Under the pieces are notes generated by a model. It was not told the origin of the DNA and made no database searches. It saw only the letters and a program-made list of their open reading frames with translations. A program made the translations under genes and the position numbers. Below, in pieces: positions 51,833 to 61,243 of a DNA stretch of 64,000 nt; position 1 is the first letter of the stretch; each line of letters begins with the position of its first letter. This DNA is from Basidiobolus meristosporus CBS 931.73 (Eukaryota; Basidiobolomycota; Basidiobolomycetes; Basidiobolales; Basidiobolaceae), in NCBI GenBank assembly GCA_002104905.1, contig MCFE01000400.1, positions 17,340 through 81,339 on the forward strand. Direction: 5' to 3'.

Positions 51833-52881
51833 ATGGTTTCTCTCTCGGACATCCACGCCTCAAACGTCCAAATCCCCAAAACTCTCCCAGCTGGCCTCGT
51901 TGCTGTCTTTGTCGGCGGTACAAATGGCATCGGTGAAATCACCATGAAACATTTCGCCAAACTTGCTGTCAAGCCGAAAATATACTTCGTCGGCCGTGCG
52001 CAAGAAGCTGGAACGCGAATCGAAAATGAATTAAAGGAGATTAACCCTGATGGAACGTACGCTTTCATCAAATCTGACACCAGTTTGGTTAAGAATGTGG
52101 ATAGTGTGTGCCAAGAGATTAAAAATAAGGAGAAATCCGTGAACTTGCTCTTCATCACGACGGGGACGTTGAGTTCAGGCCAAGGTATATCATACATTCA
52201 TAATGCTTAAAAACTCGTTTGTAAACATTCTTTTTAGACACATCAGAGGGACTTCACCTCCCCACCTCTTTAGTCCTCTACTCTCGCACCCGCTTCATCG
52301 TGAACTTGCTCCCGCTCCTCAAAGCTGCAACCTCTCTCCGCCGCGTCATTTCTGTCTATGCCGGGACCAAAGAAGGCGCTATTATTGACACCGACTTTCA
52401 ATGCCGCAATGTATCACTTACAAAGATACGCGGTCATACGTCATCACTAATCACCTTATCCCTCGAACAAATTGCTAAGACAGCGCCTGACGTCAGCTTT
52501 ATTCATGTCTTCCCTGGATCTGTTCGATCCGGCATTACTCGGGGCAGCGGCTTGCTGTTAATGATCGCTCGAGCGGTTTTCACTGTCATTGGACGCTTCG
52601 TGTATATGAGTGAAGAAGATTGCGGAGAGAGACAAGTATTTTTCTCCACTAGTGCGCGGTATCCTGCAAAGAATGAAGCAGATACTGGTATTGAATTAGC
52701 AGAAGGTACTAATGGGGAAATGGGTAGTGGAGTTTACTCAGTGGATGAGAACGGAGAGCCTGCTAGCAACGCTGTTGTCAAGATGTTGGCAAAGTTGAGG
52801 GAGAATGGAACGGATCTGAAGTTATGGAATCATATCAATGAAGAGTTTGTGCGAATTACAGGGACAACAGTCATGCAGTAA
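51833..52881 (+). CDS. Short-chain dehydrogenase/reductase (two exons)
   Basis: Exons 51833-52184 and 52238-52881, intron 52185-52237 (GTATAT..TTTTAG), give 331 residues. The N-terminal Rossmann fold is seen as LVAVFVGGTNGIGEITMKHF (TGxxxGxG-type loop). NLLFITTGTLSSGQ corresponds to the NNAG region, and the cofactor region has YFVGRAQEAG. The usual YxxxK pair is not in its canonical form: the catalytic Ser/Tyr area reads RRVISVYAGTKEGAIID. This is the pattern of fungal 'NAD(P)-binding' SDR-like proteins related to secondary-metabolite genes. Function is uncertain and activity is inferred only from the fold. Confidence 0.82.
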
Positions 52882-53294
52882 TGTGAAGATCATTAGAATT
52901 TTGGTCGATTTTTTGATTTCGCTAGTACTTTACATTTATACATAAATATTTTGAAGCAATCTCTGAATACATATTTGCATAAAACTTATACATTAACACT
53001 GTTGTACTCTCATGAAGCCTAATTTGCGATGTAAATAGCCTATGTTGAATATCACACCACTCCTATACCAACCCTTTCCACAGTATTCCTCTAATATGGC
53101 TTTCAACATACTCAATTGGCATTGGGTACCCAATGGCTTAATTTTCATACAGAGCAAAAGTCATTGTAGAATGGTGTTTCTTGTAGAGCTATCATTGATC
53201 CTGAACACAAAGAGTACCACAAAATGTACAAGATGCATCAAGAGTAAGCTACCTCATTAATTTAAACACTTAGAGTATAGTCTATAGAACCTTA
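52882..53294. other. Intergenic, no gene recognised
   Basis: About 410 bp of AT-rich sequence before the copia LTR. Confidence 0.45.
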
Positions 53295-53643
53295 TGTTGT
53301 AAAAATTCGTATTTCCACCTAAATATTCACCTAACTTAGTCACTTATATCATTACCTTCAAATCCTAGAGAATACTGACCAAATTCCTTGTCGGGATTTA
53401 CTTGAAATATTTTCACCAAAATACCAGGTACCCAGAACATGAAAATTCTCAAAGTTGTCCAAACAGCCCCAAACGTTGCACACATGTTCTTGGGACCTTC
53501 CTTAACCTATTCTACATGTTTGTAATGCCACAAACAGGTAAAAGTATAAATACAACTTTTACATTCAATAAATCATTAAGTGAAAACCACATTATCTACT
53601 TGTTCTCCCAATCACTTCCAATATCTCCAAGACTCTTACAACA
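53295..53643 (+). repeat. 5' LTR of the copia element
   Basis: 349 bp, TGTTGTAAAA..CTTACAACA. TATA-like AGTATAAATAC near 53541 and AATAAATC near 53568. Same length as the solo LTR at 5962-6310 and nearly identical to it. Confidence 0.93.
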
Positions 53644-53659
53644 GGTTATGAGCCCCAAG
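53644..53659 (+). promoter_or_regulatory. Primer-binding site for an internal part of initiator tRNA-Met
   Basis: GGTTATGAGCCCCAAG follows the LTR directly. GGTTATGAGCCC is complementary to GGGCTCATAACC, the anticodon arm of eukaryotic initiator tRNA-Met, with CAT as anticodon. This is the half-tRNA priming known for Drosophila copia and yeast Ty5. The ATG of gag (53648) lies within the site. Confidence 0.8.
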
Positions 53660-56600
53660 CTGTCACTCCCTGCAATGTCTACTACAGCTATTACTGGAAT
53701 TTTTCCCTCTGCTGAAAAGTTGGATGGATCTAACTACCAAGTGTGGAAGGTGAAGATGAAGATGCTGCTACAAGAAAGAGGCCTTTGGGATATTGTCATG
53801 GGAGAAGAATGCTCTCCTAAAAACGTGGGAGAGGAAGCCTTAAAGTACCAGAAGAAAGAACAAAGTGCCTTTAACTGCATTTGCCTTAATGTCAAGGACA
53901 AATTGCTAATTCAATGCTCAAGAGCAAAAACGGCAAAGAATGCCTGGAAAACATTGGAAGACACCTACCAGTCATGTTCAGTTGCCAAGAAGATGTATCT
54001 GAGACAAAAATTCTTTACTACAAAGATGCTGCCAGGAGAAAAAAATGAAAAATCTAATTAGCAGAATTACCCTGCTGGTAGATGAGATGGAATCTGTGGG
54101 CATACCAACTGCTGATGAGGATGTGATAGTTACCATCCTGAATAGCCTGACAGACAAGTTTCAGGGCCTTGTATCAGCCCTAGAGTCCAGAACTGAAGAT
54201 TTGACCTTAAATTACGTATATGGAAGGCTCCTGGATGAAGAATTAAGAAAAACAAGCGCCAATAAGAAGGAAGAAGAAAATGCATTAATAAGCAATGATA
54301 ACCAACAAAGGAGGTACCCAAGACCCTACAAAGGCAACAGCAACCTGTTTTGTAACTACTGCAAAAGGAAAGGACACACATCAGACCGGTGTCTCAAAAG
54401 AAAGATAATCAGCAAAAGAAGCCTGAATATGGAAATGCTGCAACAACTGAAGATAGACTATTCATATCTGCACTAAATATGACCACAAACAAGGATTCTC
54501 AGACGTGGTATATTGACTCTGGAGCTTCTCAACACTTTACACACCAAAAAGAACTTTTTACCCAATATCAAGAAATTCCAATTAAGAAGGTTTAATGGGT
54601 GACAATAGAACACTTGATGCAGTGGGAGAAGGAACTATCCAAGTAAACCTAAGAAGCAGTGAAGGAAGCCATACACTGACCTTTAAAGAAGTACTCTATA
54701 TACCAGAAATAGCCAAGAACCTACTCTCTGTAAGCAAGGCCACAGCAGAAGGACTCAGTTTCAGGTTTGACAATTCTGGATGCAGGATCACTGATCAAAA
54801 TGGTGCCCATATTACTTTGGGCATCAGAGATCAGAATCTATACAAGTTGACTTACATTCCATCATATTTGGAGGCCAATATAAGTAACTTAAATGAAGAA
54901 ACACCAATGCTTTGGCACAGGAGATTTGGGCACATCAGTTATGATTATCTGCGCAAAATGATCAAAGATCAGCTAATTTCTGGAGTGAAAATTGATCCCC
55001 CAGCTAATTTGGAGCACTGTGAAGCCTGCATATATGGGAAACAGGCCAGACAACCGTTCAAGAGCTCTGGGTTAATCAAAACTAAGAAAAAACTAGATCT
55101 AATTCACTCAGATCTGTGTGGACCTATGCAAAATTTATCCTTAGGCGGGATGAAGTACTTGGTCACTTTTATTGATGATTATACAAGATACACATGGGTC
55201 TACTTCATGGAGAGAAAGGAAGAAGCTCTGTCTAAGTTCAAGGAGTTTAAGGTTATGGTGGAGAGAGAAACTGGTGAAAAAATCAAGAAAATACACACTG
55301 ACAATGGTGGAGAATATACCTCAAAACTCTTCATCCATTTCTGCAAAAATCATGGGATAAAGCAAGAGACTACTGTACCATACTCCCCACAGCAAGATGG
55401 AGTAGCAGAACAAGCTAACAGATCAATAATTGATATGGCAAGACCTATGATCCATGATCAAAAAGTATCCTATGATTTTTGGGCGGTATCAGTTGCCACT
55501 GCTGTATATCTTAAAAGTAGGAGTTATAACAGAATACTTCGTGATTCTACTCCATTTGAAGCATGGTATGGACACAGACCAAGTGCAGAACATCTAAGAA
55601 TATTTGGGTGTACAGCATATGCCAAAAAACTGGCCGGAAATCAGTCAAAATTTGAGCCAAAAAGTGTAAAATGCATATTTTTGGGCTACTACAATGAGAG
55701 TAAGGCATACAGACTCTACAATACCAAAGCAAAAAAAGCTTATCAAGTCCAGGGATGTGTTGTTTGATGAAAATTCAAAATTTTCACAAAGAATGAAATC
55801 AGATGATGACAAAAATTTGATCTCAAGTCCACCAATTGTCAGGATTGAATCAGAGCAAAACAATGAAAATCTTTTCACTCCAGAGGACTCTACAACCATG
55901 GTTCAGCCAGAATCAGTGCCCAGGAATATCCCAGAAGTGATCATTCCAGTATCCAATGCCTGGAGATCCAATTGGACAAGAAATAATCCAAATTACTATA
56001 TCAATGAGGATACAAACTTAGCCTATGCCTATTCAGTCCATGTTGATGAACCCAGACTGTAAAAGAAGCCCTAAATAGCCCTCAGACAAAGTCTTGGAGA
56101 TCTGCAATGACTGAGAAATATCAGGCACTGATGGAAAATCAAACTTGGGACTTGGTCAAATTACCAATCAACCAAAAATCAATTGGATGCAGATGGGTCT
56201 TCAAGACAAAATACAAGGCTGATGGTACAATTGAAAGATACAAAGCAAGACTTGTAGCCAAAGGATACTCTCAAACAAAAGGACTTGACTGTACTGAGAC
56301 CTTTGCACCAATAGCCAAGTTTAATTCCATCAGATTAATATTGGCTATTGCAGCCAAATATAAGCTTTTTATTCATCAAATGGATGTAAAAACTGCATTT
56401 TTGAATGGAGAACTTGATGAGGATGTGTATATGGACCAGCCTGATGGGTTTGCTGGCCAAGATAACCCCCATTTGGTCTGCAAGCTTAAAAAGTCACTAT
56501 ATGGTCTCAAACAATAACCAAGAGCCTGGAATTGCAAGATAGATTCTTATTTGGAATCCTTGAGTTTTAAAAGAAGTAATGCTGACTATAGTATATACTA

Positions 56601-57175
56601 TAAGCCAGATAGAGCAAATCCAGATCTATTAGCTCTATATGTAGATGATCTTATTATGGCTGCCAATAACCTAGAAACATTGGAAGAGACTAAATCCAGC
56701 CTATCTAAGGAGTTCAAGATGTCCAATCTAGGAGAACTCAGTTACTACTTAGGGATTAAGTTCTCCATAGACAGAAGTACCCAGACTATCACCCTAAGCC
56801 AATCCAAGTATGTTCAAGAGATACTAAAGAAGTACAAAATGGAAGACTCTAAACTGGCAGCTACCCCAATGGAGGCAAACCTTAACTTGGTCAAAACTCA
56901 ACCAAATTTAGAGGGCTTGGTGCCATCTGAAAGTCCTGACTTTCCTAATCAATTTATGGTTGGCAGTCTGATGTATATCATGCTTGGAACATGTCCAGAT
57001 ATCTCATATTTGGTGGGAGTTGTCAGCCAACATAATCAGAACTATGGATCTGATCATATTGCAGCAGTTAAGCGGATTTTTAGATACCTAAAAGGAACTG
57101 CTGATATTTGCTTAAGATACACTTATAAGGACTCAGAACAAGATCTTGTGGGATACTCTGATGCAGATTGGGGAC
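53648..57175 (+). pseudogene. Copia Gag-Pol, inactivated
   Basis: The landmarks are Gag (FPSAEKLDGSNYQVWKVKMK), a CCHC knuckle (CNYCKRKGHTSDRC near 54350), protease (WYIDSGASQHFT near 54507) and integrase. Integrase has LWHRRFGHISYDYL, HCEACIYGKQ, FIDDYTRYTWVYF and HTDNGGEYTS (54900-55330). Reverse transcriptase has ERYKARLVAKGYSQTKGLDC and LYVDDLIMAA (56230-56660), and RNase H ends at GYSDADW. Lesions are frameshifts near 54055, 54390, 54592, 55730 and 56060, and a TAA within LYGLKQ*PRAWN at 56515-56517. Several fall at A-runs. No active protein is made. Confidence 0.92.
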
Positions 57176-57620
57176 TGTTGTGCATCAACATTTAAAACTT
57201 AGCCAATTTTACTCCGTTTGAAAATTTAGTACCCTAACTGATTTTCCCTAACCCAAAAATAACAAATCCCAGTTACAGTTTATTGTATCCCACTTCAGAA
57301 TCAATTTTTAGCTATCACACCTGATCTATTTTCAAATGGTCATTACATTATCAACCTATCTGCCAAGCCTTCCCAGGTGATTAGTCATCTGAGATCTATC
57401 CAACCGCTGTGCAGTTGCCAAGACATCAGTTGATTGATGATGAAATTTTCATTTATCTTATGCACCTATGAACACCCAAATTGATTTCAATCAATCCAGT
57501 CCCTTGGCGCTTACTAATTCAACTTGATCAGAAAAGTATAAATAAAGTTTACTGAAACTTTAGGTTCAGTGTGTCTCAACAAAATTAAGATTCTGTCTCC
57601 GCAAAAATAAGAATCCAACA
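57176..57620 (+). repeat. Candidate LTR of another family
   Basis: This 445-bp stretch starts TGTTGTGCATCAACA and ends ATCCAACA, with AAAGTATAAATAAAG near 57533. This is the layout of the other LTRs here. There is no flanking duplication, and copia coding sequence does not resume after it, so it would be the remains of an element rather than a clean solo LTR. Confidence 0.35.
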
Positions 57621-57663
57621 ATTCTGTTCTAGTTTCTATCCAAGCCTAGTATATCTAGCATTC

Positions 57664-57784
57664 CCTTAGGGTTAGGGTTAGGGGGAGGGAAAGTCACCAA
57701 GTTGGTGAAATCTTTATTTGAGTTAAGAACTAATCTAGGTACAAATAAAGAAGCCAATTAAGAGGTCTAGAACCTCTCTAATAA
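57664..57784 (-). mobile_element. Truncated 3' end of a telomere-associated non-LTR element, copy 1
   Basis: Three TTAGGG units are followed by GGGAGGGAAAG, the palindrome TCACCAAGTTGGTGA (57694-57708), AAATCTTTATTT and AAAGAAGCC. This matches the 3' end of the reverse-transcriptase element at 61247-63774. Only about 100 bp of element remains before the next telomere-like tract. Confidence 0.75.
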
Positions 57785-57880
57785 GGGTAGGGTTAGGGTT
57801 TAGGGTTAGGGGGAGGAAAGTCACCAAGTGGTGAAATCTTTATTTACTTATGACAAGTATCTAAAGAAGCCAAGTTAATC
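57785..57880 (-). mobile_element. Truncated 3' end of a telomere-associated non-LTR element, copy 2
   Basis: It has the same structure: a TTAGGG tract (with one TTTAGGG), then GGGAGGAAAG, TCACCAAGTGGTGA (57821-57834), AAATCTTTATTT and AAAGAAGCC. It is followed by the hairpin array at 57891-58009, whose relation to the element is unclear. Confidence 0.7.
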
Positions 57881-57890
57881 TGAAGTTATT

Positions 57891-58009
57891 CCTAGAAAGC
57901 TAGGTCTGAGAGATATCTTCCTGGTAAGCCAGGTCTGAGAGTTGAGAAGTTGAGTGGTACTATAATTCCTAGTTAGCTAGGTCTGAGAGAGGTTTCCTGG
58001 AAAGCCAGG
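57891..58009. repeat. Array of four hairpin units with compensatory stem changes
   Basis: The four stems are CCTAG-AAAG-CTAGG (57891-57904), CCTGG-TAAG-CCAGG (57920-57933), CCTAG-TTAG-CTAGG (57968-57981) and CCTGG-AAAG-CCAGG (57996-58009). Each is followed by (T/C)CTGAGAG or a close variant. The fourth stem pair switches between A-T and G-C in both strands together, while loops vary. Confidence 0.7.
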
Positions 58010-58079
58010 CCTGAGAAGTGGGTTAGGGTGTAGGTGTTATAGTAAGGGCTAGGAAAAGGTTAGAAGAGCAGGGGGTCTG

Positions 58080-58136
58080 GGGGACGCAGTCCCCTAGAGA
58101 ATAAAAAAGCAGGGGGTTTGGGGGATGCAATCCCCC
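58080..58136. repeat. Two GC-rich hairpins in a tandem unit of about 41 bp
   Basis: GGGGAC-GCA-GTCCCC (58080-58094) and GGGGGAT-GCA-ATCCCCC (58120-58136) each follow GCAGGGGGT(C/T)TG. The pair next to the loop is C-G in one and T-A in the other, again a compensatory change. Confidence 0.6.
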
Positions 58137-58140
58137 ATAC

Positions 58141-58649
58141 TGCTCCCATACACTTTAAATTCCCATTGGATTACTTTTCTCTCATTCTTGGTTCTGGTCC
58201 CTTAGGGTTAGAATTCCTCCTCCTAACCCTTATCACCCTAACCATATATATTTTTACCCTACAATTGGCACATTGTCTGCTCATATGGTGGGCATGTCTG
58301 GGCCAATATTTGTCTCCCTATACTGTCCATATGCTCTGTATAAGTCTTGATGACTATTTAATTAATAAATTGTTATTTTTAATGTATATCTAATAATTAA
58401 TGGGATTCATCCCAATCTGACCACAATCCCATATTTTGATAAGCTTTGGGCACCATAAATTGCGCGGCCCTAATATGATAAAAAAAATCATGGCCAATAC
58501 AAATTTTCTGTAACCCGATTGCTTTTACCAAATATAAAGTGTATCCCAAAGTTCAATATATATTATGGCTATAATAGAAACTTTATTGGACACCATCGCA
58601 ACTACTACTTATGTTCTATGCGCACATGTATCCCGCGGGAATTGTAAAA
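58141..58649. other. No gene recognised; telomere-like hexamers
   Basis: AT-rich, with isolated CCCTAA/TTAGGG-like hexamers near 58203 and 58225-58250. No reading frame with an ATG is supported. Confidence 0.4.
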
Positions 58650-59280
58650 CTTAGCCACGTGGTACAAAAGTGCTTTTATTTTTCATCATGATAGTTTTAC
58701 ATGAGTTCCTAACGCACTTTGAAAGTACGCAGTAACCATACCCCAACAGGTTTTAAGGATGTCCACTAGCTACGTCTACTTGTGTCTAGCGGGAGCCATC
58801 AATCATCAGCCGCGCAATACTGAAGTGCTTTTATTTTTCATCATGCTAGTTTTGTATGAATCCCTAATGCACTTTCATAGTGCGCGGTAACCATACCCCA
58901 ACAGATTTTAAGGATACCCACTTGCTACATTTACTTGTGTCTAGCGGGAGTCATCAATCATCAGCCGCGCGGTAATAAAGTGCTTTTATTTTTCATCATG
59001 ATAGTTTTACATGAGTCCTTAACGCACTTTCATAGTGCGTGGTAACCATACCCCAACAGGTTTTAAGGATACCCACTTGCTATGTTTACTTGTGTCTAGC
59101 GGGAGTTATCAATCATCAGCCGCGTGGTAATAAAGTGCTTTTATTTTTCATCATGATAGTTTTACATGAGTCCCTAACGCACTTTTATAGTGCGCGGTAA
59201 CCATACCCCCAGAAAGTAGTGTGGATGCTTACTTTAAACGCTCACTTGTGTATTGTACGGACTATCAACAAACAGCCACG
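58650..59280. repeat. 155-bp subtelomeric satellite, about four units
   Basis: The marker TGCTTTTATTTTTCATCATG starts at 58671, 58826, 58981 and 59136, exactly 155 bp apart. Each unit contains CACTTT(C/T/G)ATAGTGCGCGGTAACCAT-like sequence, CTTGTGTCTAGCGGGAG and ATCAATCATCAGCCGCG. The last unit degenerates after 59208. Differences among units are mostly single bases. Confidence 0.9.
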
Positions 59281-59668
59281 TGGGAATGGAACATCATAGA
59301 AAAGCATTGCTTTGTTGTTAGCAAGTATTGATGCGCAAATAGTGGTACTATGTGAATTATTGAGTAACTATTTACTCTAGTTGGTTCCAAGATATTCCTA
59401 GACAATATGCTCAAAATCAATATTAGCATCAATAGCTTGCTCTTTGATCACTAAACCACCGCACCCAATATGCGGTGGCCTTGGTTTTGTCTAGCCGTCA
59501 AGGAATGAAACCAGAGTACAGTCACAAGAGAGGCAAAAGTGAAATGTGATGAAGTAAGTGTATATGAAAGTAATATAAATCTACAGGACAGAAGAGAACA
59601 ACTAGTAGTTAAACAGCACTCACTGACACTCCACCAAGTAGAGCACCAACACGGACAATAAACAAGTC
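59281..59668. other. Upstream region of subtelomeric gene, no gene seen
   Basis: About 390 bp with no frame of note. Confidence 0.4.
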
Positions 59669-60130
59669 ATGAGGGGAAAGCTTAAGGACCGCTACTTGGG
59701 GATCAAGACCAAAAGAGGAAGCTGCCTCTACCATAGCAGTCCTCGCGCTCCAAAGGAAGACCAAGAGTCTATTATAGACAAAGATTGCGGCGAGAAGAGC
59801 AGTACAATTACCAGTTCTGGTAGTGGTACCTTTGGAAGTCCCGAATACCTGGAGAAAACTCGGAAAAAATTGGCAGATGACTCAGTTGTCCTGAGGAGAA
59901 AATGAACCAATGCGATTGAGCAGTTCCAAAACGAACTTCAGCTTAGTTCTTCTTTGCCTCACTATAAAGTACTCCAAGTGGCTTATTTTGATTATAAGCG
60001 TATGAAGGAGAATCAGGCAGAGACTGATAAATTAAGTGATAGTCAATTGCATCACTTCTTAGATCAGGTAGAGAAACAGTTGCACAGCCAAGAGACGGAA
60101 CAAGAATTGACGATTACAGAAACCAAATAA
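59669..60130 (+). pseudogene. Subtelomeric gene with a single in-frame TGA
   Basis: From the ATG at 59669 one frame runs to TAA at 60130 (154 codons), interrupted only by TGA at 59903-59905. The first part is basic and Ser-rich (MRGKLKDRYLGIKTKRGSC … YLEKTRKKLADDSVVLRRK). After the TGA it continues AIEQFQNELQLSSSLPHYKV and FDYKRMKENQAETDKLSDSQ, then HHFLDQVEKQLHSQETEQE, which looks like a helical, charged, coiled-coil protein. Keeping one frame on both sides suggests a recent nonsense mutation or readthrough. I do not recognise the family. The RG-rich gene follows 230 bp downstream on the same strand. Confidence 0.5.
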
Positions 60131-60362
60131 TTTTGCCAATGTAGTTTTGCATTTTAATAAAATAAAAGGGTGTTAATAAGAACAGAATAAAGTTAACTTA
60201 TGCGTACATCAAATGATTCAAATACTGACTAGATGGATGTTACGTAGGAGCAAGAAGCTCAGTAACCTCAAAGGAAAGATACGATGAATGGGCCACCGAC
60301 ATCATCCGAATGAGTATAAAAGTGGAGAAAGGAGACATAATCCTTCATAAAAAACAAGAAGC

Positions 60363-61148
60363 ATGGAAGCAGGCAGTAGCCGGGTAGATGCCAGGAGTGA
60401 AGGTAGAGTACAAAGAGAGCGAGGAAGGGGACAAGGACGCGGAAGAGGACGCGGAACCGGGCGCGGAAGAGGAAGAGGGCAAGGAAGTGGCCAAATCCAA
60501 GAGGAGCGTGAAGGAGGTGTTGCAGCAAACGTGGATGATGCTGAGCAAGTTGCTGTAGTCACTACCAGGCGGCCGGTCAACCAAGTTTCCCAAGCATTGT
60601 CAGAGGTTCGACAAGAGCTTCCGGAATATAGGACAACATCGCACCATGAGATATTGCGACGTATGTGCCAGGAGATTAAACAGAGGAGGGGTGATATTGT
60701 AAAGCTAAATCGGGATATTGCTGGACTTCAAGCCCAGATTGATTTCAGTTTCCACCATTCTACTGAGGCATTAGTGGCACAAATGGTGGAAAAGTTTGCC
60801 CGCATCAGGGCAAGCGATGAGCAGGATGCATCTTCCAACCCAGGTGTACTTGCGAGCAACAGTATCGGAGGGGATACTACTTCCTCCCTCGAACCTACCA
60901 CAAGCCAAGAGACAAGAGCAGAATCCTCCACAACAATGAGAATGGCCCCCACACAGGTTGATATGGAAGTGTGCAAAGAAGACGTGGAGAAGCAGAGTGG
61001 GGATACTATAGGCCAACCAGAAACTGTAATGGAGGCGGAGAGACCAAGTCATATTGTCATCTTAAAAATACCACAGGTTGATTCATCGCTATCACTTCCC
61101 CCATCATCACTATCTGTGCCCCCATCACCACCGCCATCCTCTGGCTAA
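60363..61148 (+). CDS. RG-rich, coiled-coil subtelomeric protein
   Basis: 261 residues. Residues 15-50 are an Arg/Gly tract (RGQGRGRGRGTGRGRGRGQG), an RG/RGG-type region that in known proteins binds RNA or G-rich nucleic acid. Residues about 75-160 (ALSEVRQELPEYRTTSHHEI, KQRRGDIVKLNRDIAGLQAQ) are predicted helical and coiled-coil. The C-terminal part is acidic, then Ser/Pro-rich (SLSLPPSSLSVPPSPPPSSG). A TATA box (GTATAAAAG) at about 60313 lies 50 bp upstream, and AATAAAG follows at 61157. It ends 100 bp before the TTAGGG tract of the telomeric retroelement, on the opposite strand to it. No known family is recognised. Confidence 0.65.
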   Translation: MEAGSSRVDARSEGRVQRERGRGQGRGRGRGTGRGRGRGQGSGQIQEEREGGVAANVDDAEQVAVVTTRRPVNQVSQALSEVRQELPEYRTTSHHEILRRMCQEIKQRRGDIVKLNRDIAGLQAQIDFSFHHSTEALVAQMVEKFARIRASDEQDASSNPGVLASNSIGGDTTSSLEPTTSQETRAESSTTMRMAPTQVDMEVCKEDVEKQSGDTIGQPETVMEAERPSHIVILKIPQVDSSLSLPPSSLSVPPSPPPSSG

Positions 61149-61243
61149 CTTGAGTAAATAAAGAATTTCCACCATCCCAAATCAATGAATTGACAAGTAA
61201 TAAGTTGAACTGATAAGATTGACGATTTACAGACTAATATATG

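Larger units (their letters stand above)
53295..57175 (+). mobile_element. Decayed Ty1/copia retrotransposon, 3' truncated
   Basis: One 5' LTR (53295-53643), a primer-binding site, and gag-pol in several broken frames up to the RNase H domain (GYSDADWG at about 57150-57175), where homology stops abruptly. No 3' LTR of the family follows, so the 3' end was lost. The next sequence starts TGTTGTGC and may be another LTR. A solo LTR of this family is at 5962-6310 and a pol fragment at 1-720. Confidence 0.92.

Noticed and set aside
58118-58393. 91-codon hydrophobic protein
   Set aside because: The start is a TTG within the GC-rich hairpin repeat; there is no ATG and no promoter.
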